DNA of 64,000 nt. Source: Dryococelus australis (taxonomy: Eukaryota > Arthropoda > Insecta > Phasmatodea > Phasmatidae). This document shows, one piece after another, positions 55,487 through 64,000 of the stretch (within the stretch, counting starts at the first letter, position 1; the number at the start of each line of letters is the position of its first letter). Location: assembly GCA_029891345.1 (NCBI GenBank), contig CM057006.1, positions 44,502,556 to 44,566,555 of the forward strand. Reading direction: 5' to 3'. The translations under genes and the position numbers were made by a program. The notes below the pieces were generated by a model that worked only from the letters and a program-made list of their open reading frames with translations, was not told the origin of the DNA and made no database searches.

Positions 55487-56028
55487 GGCCGTGTCCGAAA
55501 TGACAAATTCGTTACTTGGTAATTTGCCATTTCATAAGTTTCAATTCTGACGTTGTCGACTATCACTTGTTTAGCACTCGCGGTACAACATTCTTGCGCT
55601 AACAGAGAAAATATGTTTTAATTTAAATTCATTGCTTAAAGTTGATGTAATATTTCTGCTATCATCACTGGAATGCTGAGAATATGTTAATAAATAAGAT
55701 AATAATAAATTATACAATAACGTCTTTAAAAAAATTTTGTTGCGTAATACGTAAGCAATGCACAACACTTACTTGCTTTTTAAAATATGCCTAGTGAATT
55801 TTTTAACAGTTATTTGTTTTTAAAAACTGTTTTAATTACACATTCGCGTATATGTTTTGAACGCCAAAATCAACATGGCACTGATTTTGTCTTTTTTCTA
55901 TTTTTGCTAACATCCCCTAGATACAAGATACGAAATACCAGATTACCAAATACGTCACCATTTTTTTGTATACAAAATCGGGTCACGTGATCACTTTGTC
56001 AACAGATACTGCCATTTCGGACGCGGCC
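55487..56028. mobile_element. Family G-type (PIF/Harbinger-like) MITE, second subfamily
   Basis: It starts GGCCGTGTCCGAAATGAC and ends GCCATTTCGGACGCGGCC, with TAA at 55484-55486 and 56029-56031. TAA fits the TWA target of PIF/Harbinger transposons. The 542-bp interior is unlike 53574-54173; inside the ends a second inverted pair occurs (GGTAATTTGCC / GATTACCAAATACG region). It is non-coding. Confidence 0.85.
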
Positions 56029-56729
56029 TAAATTTCTCAATCTTCGCGAGGAACCTGTGAAACAAATACTGTTCTAACTAGCAAGTGATGTAGACTTCGA
56101 GATTATTATAAATCTTGAGCTATATGAAAAGATGAATAGTTTAGAAGTGTGTTTTCTAAAATAATTAGTTGTAAATATACACTGTAATATCTGCAGAGTT
56201 ACAAAACAATCTTCGGCAACAAGTTTCCAAAGAATTGGTTATAAAAAGTACAAAACTTTTTTTTACTATGTAGTTTGCGAAGAATTACTTGTACATACAT
56301 ACATACATACACATAAAAGAAAATTTTACTGGTCAAATTACATCACAAAAAATTCCAGGTTTTTGAGTAAAATCACTAACTCCCAGTTCCGACAAAGAAC
56401 AGAATTTATCCCATAATTTATAAGCTGCTTCTCGATTGAAGTCCGGTGAGATTACTTGCCGAGGTAGACTCATCTTCACCTTCGAAACTCGAAGCTTCGT
56501 ATTTAATTCCTAGTTCATCCCCCCCCCCCCCCCGTTAGCCAAGAGACATGCAACTAAGGTAATCACTCACTATGCACTACTTTCGTTACAGTTCCACGCA
56601 GCGTAGCACTTATTTGCTATTTGTGATGAGAATTTTGTAATATTTTAAATATGGAAATCCTTATTTATTCACCCTTTCTCCTTTTTCCGCTAGGCAAATT
56701 TCTGAGCTATCTTGATTCGAACTTGATTA
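56029..56729. other. Unassigned AT-rich spacer
   Basis: Contains a short CATACATA repeat at about 56293 and a C run of 15 at 56519-56533. No gene recognised. Confidence 0.4.
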
Positions 56730-57148
56730 AAGACTGTTCACGGTAAAGTGAGCACTTTTGAAATCAACCTTTGAGAAATTTGTGTATATTTTGTAACGGC
56801 ACACTGACTAGCATTCGTCCAGTAAAGTTGGCAACGACTGAGGGGAAAATAGTTCCACGTCTTAGCGTTGAATTAAAAGTACTAGGTAAACATTTGTGAA
56901 TACAAAAACTATTTATTTTACTTTTTGCTTTCTTTTTCTTTAATGCTTACGGATGTAAGAATTATCGAGTTTCTAAAATACTTACTTTGCTATGAATTTC
57001 GCAGTTTCACTTGACCGACGCTTGAATAAAGCGACCTGGCCCATGGCAATATTAATTGTATGTACATACGGTGGAAGAATACGCAATGAGTATACAAGTA
57101 GATCTTAAGCAGGACTTAAAAATTGTTCTGTTTACCGTGAACGGCATT
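56730..57148 (-). mobile_element. Family A MITE, complete, reverse orientation
   Basis: It is 419 bp from AAGACTGTTCACGGTAAAGT to TTTACCGTGAACGGCATT, flanked by TA (56728-56729 and 57149-57150). All landmarks are present in reverse. It is non-coding. Confidence 0.92.
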
Positions 57149-57188
57149 TAAACTTATGATTGACAGGATTTTTCCATTGCCAGTTTTT

Positions 57189-57376
57189 CATAGATCACGA
57201 TTTTTGTTCCGCGTTTGCGAACTCACGATGCACTTTGTACTAAATATTTTCATAGATCACGATTTTCGTTCCGCGTTTGCGAACTCACGATGCACTTTGT
57301 ACTAAATATTTTCTCATCGATCACGATTTTCGTTCCGCGTTTGCGAACTCACGATGCACTTTGTACTAAATATTTT
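57189..57376. repeat. 62-bp tandem repeat, three units
   Basis: Units at 57189-57250, 57251-57312 and 57313-57376 differ by only a few bases. Each contains TTCCGCGTTTGCGAACTCAC and GATGCACTTTGTACTAAA. The period is not a multiple of three, so the 101-codon frame across it changes reading frame at each unit and is not a protein. It starts 40 bp after a family A end. Confidence 0.96.
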
Positions 57377-59201
57377 CCGGTGCCCACTCAAATAGTTACT
57401 TTCTTTTTACATGTATTTTTTTTTTTTTACTGTCGGTTTACTATCCTTGTCACAAGAAAGTTCAGCAATGCAGCCCTTTTGAAATCTCATTTGTCCGCTG
57501 TTCTTTATTGGTCTTTTTAAACGGACAAGTAATAATCTGAAAATGTTCACTGCGAAATTACCAAGTCGTCGATTTTTTTATAAGCTAGTGGAGGCGTCGA
57601 CATTAACATCTGTATTGCAAATAGTGTGGCTCCCCATAAGGCCCCTATACGTACTAGAATAATTTTATTTGCTGAAAGACAGCCCATACTAAGACATATT
57701 TCATGTGTACCGAGAACAGAGTGCATCGTAAGTTGCTGACACTAACTTTGTTGGTAGGTAACTTTCTACATGAATGACTTGTTACTCTAAAATCGAGGGT
57801 TTTTGAGAAAATCACTAAAGTAGTGGAGAGTTATGAGAGAATTACTAATTCTTTCTAACATTATTATAGTTTAAAAAAAAAAAAAGCAATACTAAGCCAA
57901 ACTGTATTCGTTAAATAGTTTTCATTTTGGGGCTTAAATTATCTCTTATCTAGTAACAAGGAAAAAGGATCCACGTACATGTTAACATAAACTAGAAATA
58001 TGAAGTCAGCAAACCGGGACTGCATTCATCGATATAGAACATATACTATTGCAGTTTTCATAATTCACAATTTTCCAGTGAATTGAAGGCGAATCGATGT
58101 ATTTATACTGATCCCCGTGGAAATATTACAATTCATAAGGTCGTCACTAGAGACCAATGTTTTGAATAAATACTAATACATAATTTGTATAAACTGGTTT
58201 CTTTTTGGTTTCTTTCCAGAATATTAAAACGACCGATGTAACAAATGATTTTCCTCGTTTTTTTTTTTTTTTTAAGTAGGGTGAACTGATAACTCATTAT
58301 TTATGTAACGTAAATTATGCGTATTGGTACATATGCTACCGCATATGGAAAGGTGTATGTCTGCGTGTTAGTCACTGTACTTAACAAAAATTTAATACCA
58401 AGATGAATTACATCTTATCATTAGCTAACAAGAAAATCATATCTTTATAACGTTTTCACTTCTTTTAGTGTCATCTCTACAAATGTGTTAACTGTGTATG
58501 CTTAATTTATATAAGTAATTCTCATCAAACGTTGTGCAAGTAGTTAAAATAATTGCGATATAAAATCTTCGTCCATATTAAACACGGAGGTCATCCGATC
58601 TGGTAACTGCTTAGAAACTGCTCCGGGAATCTAAGGCGGTACAAAAGCGGTTACATTAAGTGTATTACTCAATCAATTTTAAATTTAAACTCAACTGCTG
58701 CAGCCTAGCAAGATGGTGTCATCAGTTTACATGTGGACATAAATGCCAACAAGGTGGAATATATAAATTGCTTTACTACTACAAATCAACGTTTCAGCGT
58801 TATTATTGAGATATTGTGCAGTGATTTTTTTATTTCCACTTTTATCTTTATGTTTTGTATACAGCCAAATTTATGTGCCTAAATGTGGACGTAAACTGAA
58901 AAAGCGCATCAGTTACTTTATAAAAATGTGTTACAGAAATTTAGCTAACATCTACGAAGAACGTATCAATTTTTCGTAAGTGTACATAAACCTGCAACGG
59001 TACGCAATGCTAAGTGAAGAGGAGCGAGTTATTTTGAGAGACTGTACACAACCCAATGATGAACTAACCCTTGTTATTGGGAGAGGGCGCTGATGTAGAG
59101 GCTGAAGACTAATCCCCAAGGGCGTTGAGTCTCGTTAAGGGATTACATAACCCCCCTAACCTTGTGTACAGCCTCGGCAAAGAATTAATTCGACGTCTGT
59201 C
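57377..59201. other. AT-rich DNA without recognisable features
   Basis: About 1.8 kb. A run of about 13 T lies near 58259-58273. No gene, repeat or regulatory signal is supported. Confidence 0.4.
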
Positions 59202-59474
59202 TACAATGTAAAAAAGGTTCTGGTAAAATTCCTAGATTGTAATTGAATTTTTTAACCTATACATCGTATGGAAATATTTTCGCATGTCAGACTGCATATG
59301 TAGGAGTGTTTAGCGTGGTTACTATACAAGGTTGGGGACTTCCCTACGCATTTGACTGTTTCGTGAGCGAATGTAGGAACGGTAACATGGATGTATGGGA
59401 AATTAGTTAACCATTCGCACCTTCACACTATTCGTATACATCGGTACGGTAATTTTACGAATAATTTCTTACAG
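59202..59474 (+). mobile_element. Family H MITE
   Basis: It starts ACAATGTAAAAAAGGTTC and ends CGAATAATTTCTTACAGC. The interior GGAGTGTTTAGCGTGGTTAC and CTACGCATTTGACTGTTTCG is shared with 41501 and 61898. It is non-coding. Confidence 0.78.
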
Positions 59475-59730
59475 CATAAAACTGAAGTTCTGAACTTCTC
59501 GAAAAGAAAGATGGTGGAAAGCCTACCCCGAAGGGATACGTTGGAATAACACAGAGTGGTCCGACATTTATTAGTTACATGGCTTCTTCGAAACCAACAG
59601 CAAAGGATGCCCGGTTATTTTTGATCTCACAGCTTATCACTCTCTGTGTACACCCCAAGTATGCAGATCGTTCAGTTCCAGTAAATACTCTTTAACATTT
59701 CCACCGGGTATGCAGCAGCGAGTCTTACTT
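59475..59730. other. Unassigned spacer
   Basis: No gene or shared repeat recognised. Confidence 0.4.
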
Positions 59731-60276
59731 ATGCCGGAATCACACAGCCCCGATGAGCACAGCACGACACCACAAAGACAGCAACCAAGACCATTTTCAA
59801 TGTGCCTGCTCGAATCTACAGCCCGACAGTGTTTACTGACGCGCAAGAGTAGAAATTTTTGGATCCATTTAGAAGGCTCTAATTAACTACGCTAGTTTCA
59901 AAGTCGGTTAGTCAGACGGGAAATTTGGAATACACGATGGCGACAAAGTCTTAGAGCTAATGCATACAAAGGTGAAGTTATTATTTATAAGAGTTAAATA
60001 CAGTAATTTTCATAACTTGTTTTCTTTTAAGCTACGTGTTTCCCATAGTAGGGAAAGCTTATCGTACAATTTCATTTTGCAAAGTTGTACACTCTGTGCG
60101 TCGTGCCGCACGACACGACGAAGAATAGAAATAATTTCTAATCCAAAACTACTGGTTCGTACGGCAAAATTGTCGGGCTTACGTCAGATCTATCTTGTAT
60201 TTCATTGGCTGTTTAGTTTTAAGTGCCGTGTCGTGCTTGCGGTGGCGTACTGGTCGGAGCTATGTGATTCCGGCAT
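59731..60276 (-). mobile_element. Family F element, complete, reverse orientation
   Basis: It starts ATGCCGGAATCACATAGCCC and ends GGAGCTATGTGATTCCGGCAT. The interior is the reverse complement of 31680-32163 (for example TTTCTAATCCAAAACTACTG). It is 546 bp. Outside the ends, TT occurs on both sides. It is non-coding; the class is not assigned. Confidence 0.85.
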
Positions 60277-60856
60277 TTCATATGGAAACTGAAGGATCCA
60301 GTCCTGGCCGAAGTTTTCATAGCGTGGTTTGGATAGACGTTCCAGGCGTAGTTGCAGATTTTTAATACCAATCTCGCCAACTGTCTATCTTTCAGTTCAA
60401 ACTATTAGCCTTTATGCCTGAAAGTTATTATTACTTTTATCATTATAAAACGTTTCCAAGCTAATAGCCATTTTATCATCACCAATAAATACAAGTAAAA
60501 CAACACAGTAGGGTTGGTACTCGGGAATTGTGAAAGAGCGCTATCATAGTCGTAACTGAAGTTTTATTTAGGCAATAATTTTTGTCAGCATTATCATATT
60601 GATACAGTGAAATAGAAAGAAGACGGAAATATTTTATTGTAATTATTTTAAACTAAAGTGCGAGCACCTGACCTTGTACAATTTTGGCAAGAGCAGCAAA
60701 AATGATACACCCTTCCTTCAGACGAAACTAGAAGTACTTATACGCGGCAGATCTTGAAAAGTTAAGTGCGTTTACAGCGTTGTTATTTCTCAATAACGTT
60801 CTAAACGAAGCATTAGTATACACTTGGCTCAATGCTTAGTCATTAACCTCCCGATT
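60277..60856. other. Unassigned AT-rich spacer
   Basis: No gene or shared repeat recognised. Confidence 0.4.
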
Positions 60857-61105
60857 GGGGCCGCGGTGGTGTAATGGGCAGACTATTCGCCTCCCACCAA
60901 AGCGAACCGGGTTTCGATTCTCGGCTGTCGCTCCCGGATTTTCGCGCTTAGGAATCGTGCCGGACGTTGCCCCTGGCCGGTGGGTTTTCACGGGGATATC
61001 CCGTTTCCCCCATCCTTACATCCCGGTGCTGCTTCATAGTCACCTAGATTCACCTTAATCGGCTCTCAAGACCTCGATGTTAAGAGCCGCCCAAATCTCT
61101 CACCT
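60857..61105 (+). mobile_element. tRNA-derived SINE, full length
   Basis: It has GGGGCCGCGGTGGTGTAATG, B box GGGTTTCGATTCTCGG near 60908, the body GGATATCCCGTTTCCCCCAT and the tail GGCTCTCAAGACCTCGATGT. A second, partial SINE follows directly. Confidence 0.92.
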
Positions 61106-61235
61106 CCTCAAGCCTCCCAACCGCTGGAGTCTTCGGTTCGATACCAGGCCCCGGCGGGCGCGGTTTGATGGCTTTCTCGTAACACTCCCGTTTTTCACCT
61201 CATCTTCATTCCGCCATTGCTCAATCACCGCCTGA
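61106..61235 (+). mobile_element. Partial tRNA-derived SINE in tandem
   Basis: CGGTTCGATACCAGGCCCCG is a good B box, followed by a shortened body (CTCGTAACACTCCCGTTTTTC, CTTCATTCCGCCATTGCTCA). The A-box half is missing and the body differs from the main family, so this is another subfamily or a damaged copy joined to the first. Confidence 0.65.
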
Positions 61236-61616
61236 CCTCACCTCATCTTTTCCTCGTGTGCCATTCTGATGAGGACTCCCTGCTCCATCTAGCCACGTAT
61301 ACGTGCTTAATGCATTTAATACATTTATTATGCGAAATTTCATTATACAAAAACACACCAAACGTTACGTGGACGGGGGCCGAAAATACGTTTTGCTGGA
61401 GGGCTAAAACTAAAAATATTTCGCCAGTGATTTGGAATTACAGTAAGGTACAAAAATTTTCTAATGAAATTTATTGTATAGCTAGCACCGAAAGAAATAA
61501 TAATACTAATTTAGTACGTTATTCCTGCTATCGGAAGGGTGAGTATCGATGTTAAACTTCTGAACAAAGATGAACATAAGCAACCAAGTTTTTTCTGTTA
61601 CTTGGGCGATAATAAT
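61236..61616. other. Unassigned spacer
   Basis: The 112-codon frame at 61217-61555 has no recognisable domain. No shared repeat. Confidence 0.4.
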
Positions 61617-61895
61617 CACTGTAATAAATTGTTTGGAAATTTACCCTACTAGTGTATGTATTTGCTTAGTGGGAAAGCAGGAATGGCATTGTTTCCCCTA
61701 TACATTCATTGTAGTGTTCCTACATTTGCTCAGCAAACAGTCAAATGCGTAAGGAGATTCCCAACTTTGTATAGTAGCGCTACTAAACATTCCTATATCT
61801 GCAGCTTGATGTGTGGTGTTATTACCGTACAGTGTATAGGTTTAAAACTTCCAATACAGCTTAGGAAGTTTACCAGAAATTTTTTTTACAGTGTA
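61617..61895 (-). mobile_element. Family H MITE, left half of a palindrome
   Basis: It starts CACTGTAATAAATTGTTTGG and ends TTTTTTTTACAGTGT. The reverse complement aligns with 61898-62176 throughout (for example CAAACAGTCAAATGCGTAAG). It is non-coding. Confidence 0.88.
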
Positions 61896-61897
61896 TG

Positions 61898-62176
61898 CAC
61901 ACTGTAAAAATTATCTGGTGGACTTTCTAAACTGTTATGGAAGTTTTTAACCTATACACAGCATGGCAATAATACCACACATCAAGTTCCAGATATAGGA
62001 ATGTTTAGAATCGCTACTATACGAAGTTGGGAATCTCCTTACGCATTTGACTGTTTGCTGAGCAAATGTAGGAACGCTACAATGAATGTAAAGGGGGAAA
62101 ATTTTACCAGGCCCGCTTTCTCACTAAGTGTATATACTGGTATGGTAAGTTTTCGAATAATTTCTTAGTGTGTATA
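61898..62176 (+). mobile_element. Family H MITE, right half of a palindrome
   Basis: It starts CACACTGTAAAAATTATCTG and ends CGAATAATTTCTTAGTGTGT. Its head lies within a few bases of the head of the reverse copy on its left. Aligns with 41501 and 59202. Confidence 0.88.
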
Positions 62177-62373
62177 GTGCGTATAGTGTGTATATTTCTT
62201 AGTGTTCTTAGTATGCGTGCGTACAAATTCTTTATGTTTTAAAATACCGCTTGAAGTATCATACATTTGCGAGCGTGATAAAAACATTGTCAAATTATGA
62301 TTATGGTGAAATGTACCACGGCAGCGCCGCTAGTAGGCTACAAAAAGCTTTCCCACATTTAATCCGTGATAGA

Positions 62374-62622
62374 CAGAGACCTGAAAAAATTCGCGAGTTC
62401 ATTGATCTGCAGACAAGACTCTACAACAGTCTTATGTGTGTACAAATATGCCGATGCCAACTGCATATTGATTGCCTGCTGTCACAGTGGAAGGCGACGA
62501 TTGGTCCAGTATTCTCCAGGAGGTGTTGAACACCGTGTGGACCAATGGCTGATGTTATTTAAACTCACGGGTTTTGAATTCTAAATCGTTGCAAAATGAA
62601 TCGGTGAATCTTCAGGTCTCTA
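62374..62622 (+). mobile_element. Family D hAT-type MITE, complete
   Basis: It starts CAGAGACCTGAAAAAATTCG and ends GAATCTTCAGGTCTCTA. The flanks GTGATAGA (62366-62373) and GAGATAGA (62623-62630) are an 8-bp duplication with one mismatch. It is 249 bp and aligns with 11068-11295. It is non-coding. Confidence 0.9.
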
Positions 62623-62630
62623 GAGATAGA

Positions 62631-64000
62631 GGACATTATCGTAATAGAGGTCGTTCTTCGTCAAAGGCGACAGGTTATTTTTACACTTCAGCTCATGTAC
62701 CTATTTCAGCTAGGTTTGCTATTTACTAGTACGCATTTCTCCACGTCTGACGTTTTCATGTTATCTTTGATAGCCTGTTTTCCTTCCGTGCCGTGATGAA
62801 TATGTATTATTCTGGTCTGGCTTCGATTATAATATTTATCTTGCGTGTACTGTTGGGTTCCAGTTCTTGGTGAAGAATTAGTGCATGATACCTTGAAAGT
62901 CACACGTGCAATATTTTTTTTTTAAATTCCGTTTGCTGGCTGTACATCTCTGTCAGACAACAAGACTTATAAGTATTTTAAAAAGTGAGCGAAAATCAGA
63001 AAATTGGTTTATCAGATCAACTACTTGTGGTCGCGCTTTGTTTATCCTTCAAACTAACCAGAAGTGTTAGGGTATTGGAATTGATTTTGCCAGAAATTTG
63101 AGCTATTATAGTTCGATGTAATCTTGAAGTACATCCGGACATACAGCAATGCGACACATCTTCATTTCGAACCCATTTAAAGAATTTTGATTAGGTTATT
63201 AAAAAGGGTAAGATTAAATTCACGGTTTTATTAATTTTTTTACCACTTAACTATTTAAAATAATACCACAAAAGTAGAAGGAAAATCCTGGTTTCTCTGT
63301 GTTAGCAATCCTCTCTGAAGACGTCAGCGACTAAGTACAATACCCAGCTCCGACAATTATTGTTCTTTTCCCCTGACGGTAATACCTAAGACTCATGTTA
63401 CATAGCAGGTTCGCTTTCCTACCCAACGCCTCCCTTGGCCCTCGTTCGCCCTTTGCGCCGATGGTTATTACGTAATCTGGAGTGTGAATGAACTCAAGTG
63501 GGGACACAAATCTGTTTCCCTGTCAAGAGGGGCTCTTTACTGCAGCTACCGTGGCGTCACGCGAGGTAAAACCGCTTATGTCCAAAACGCAGGACACTGC
63601 ACCGTTATTCCAAGACGTGTTCCTTCCTACCTCCACCTCAGTTTAATTTTTAAAATGTATCGATTTTTTTCTATGCTTTCGTCGTCAAACCAACTCTTAA
63701 AAATGGGCGGTGCATACATTTCCTAAACTGATCGTACCTTAGTGCTAAAGAGTATTGATAAAAAAAAAGTTGTGTGAATTTGGCAAGCCCTTGTGGCGTC
63801 ATTGCACTAAACAGCCGCAGACTTCCACACATGTTAACAGGGGTTTAGGAGACTGTAAGGGGGTTGGCTGACAATGACAGTGAGGGAGGTAGGAGGTGAA
63901 AAGGGAGTAGGGGGTGGGGGTTGGGAAAACGTGTTATAGTTGCAGAATGCCGCCCGGCGGCCGGCGAAATGAACAATATTTCGGCCGCAACAGTGCATTG
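62631..64000. other. Unassigned stretch to the window end
   Basis: AT-rich to about 63350, then GC-richer. The frame at 63484-63726 has no recognisable domain. A G-rich stretch at 63903-63925 has four G runs and quadruplex potential. The last 70 bp are GC-rich (CGCCCGGCGGCCGGCG). Confidence 0.4.

Noticed and set aside
57189-57376. CRISPR-like array
   Set aside because: Units are contiguous, with no distinct spacers, and the setting is eukaryotic.
57215-57520. 101-codon frame with repeated peptide segments
   Set aside because: The repetition comes from the 62-bp tandem repeat, whose period is not a multiple of three, so the same DNA is read in different frames.
60857-60935. tRNA gene
   Set aside because: A and B boxes are present, but the acceptor stem does not pair and the same head is attached to the same SINE body in many copies.

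Overview
The window is eukaryotic nuclear DNA, AT-rich overall, with no operon-like gene packing and no long open reading frame that I can recognise as a host gene. Remains of insect-type transposons, a tRNA-derived SINE and many short inverted-repeat elements point to an arthropod, most likely an insect with a large, repeat-rich genome. That is an inference; I cannot name the species. The sequence is best read as intergenic or long-intron DNA filled by layers of mobile elements.

I defined repeat families by comparing segments within the window. Family A (about 420 bp, 14 or more copies or pieces) and family B (about 420 bp) are short inverted-repeat elements (MITEs) flanked by TA and have related ends. 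Families C, D and E (230-295 bp) have ends starting YAGRGA and 8-bp target duplications, several of them perfect, so they are hAT-type MITEs. Family G (540-600 bp) has a GGCCGTGTCCGA-type end and 3-bp duplications like PIF/Harbinger. Families F, H, I, J and K are further repeated elements of less certain class. A tRNA-derived SINE occurs in about nine copies on both strands.

Region by region: 0-12 kb holds A, C and F copies, SINEs, a 124-bp tandem repeat and two reverse-transcriptase tails of non-LTR retrotransposons (about 0.78-1.13 kb and 11.93-12.06 kb). 12-29 kb holds A, C, D/E, I, J and K copies, including two C elements side by side at 26.25-26.84 kb. 29.5-33.4 kb is a G element split by a 3.3-kb insertion that itself carries an F element. 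33.4-36 kb has two GC-rich islands and a 48-bp-arm hairpin. 36.5 kb has a transposase helix-turn-helix fragment. 39.3-40.8 kb has GC-rich, motif-rich unique sequence. 42.0-46.17 kb is a large inverted repeat with a second inverted repeat nested in its left arm; the nested one carries tRNA-like sequences in both arms. 46-64 kb is mostly AT-rich DNA with further A, B, E, G, H, K, F and D copies, a 62-bp tandem repeat, and a 560-bp palindrome made of two head-to-head H elements.

Nothing here forms a pathway. Non-autonomous elements dominate and only three protein remnants of mobile elements are recognisable. The most unusual structures are the nested inverted repeats at 42-46 kb, the long hairpin at 35.7 kb, the head-to-head H palindrome and the stacked insertions at 26 and 30-33 kb.
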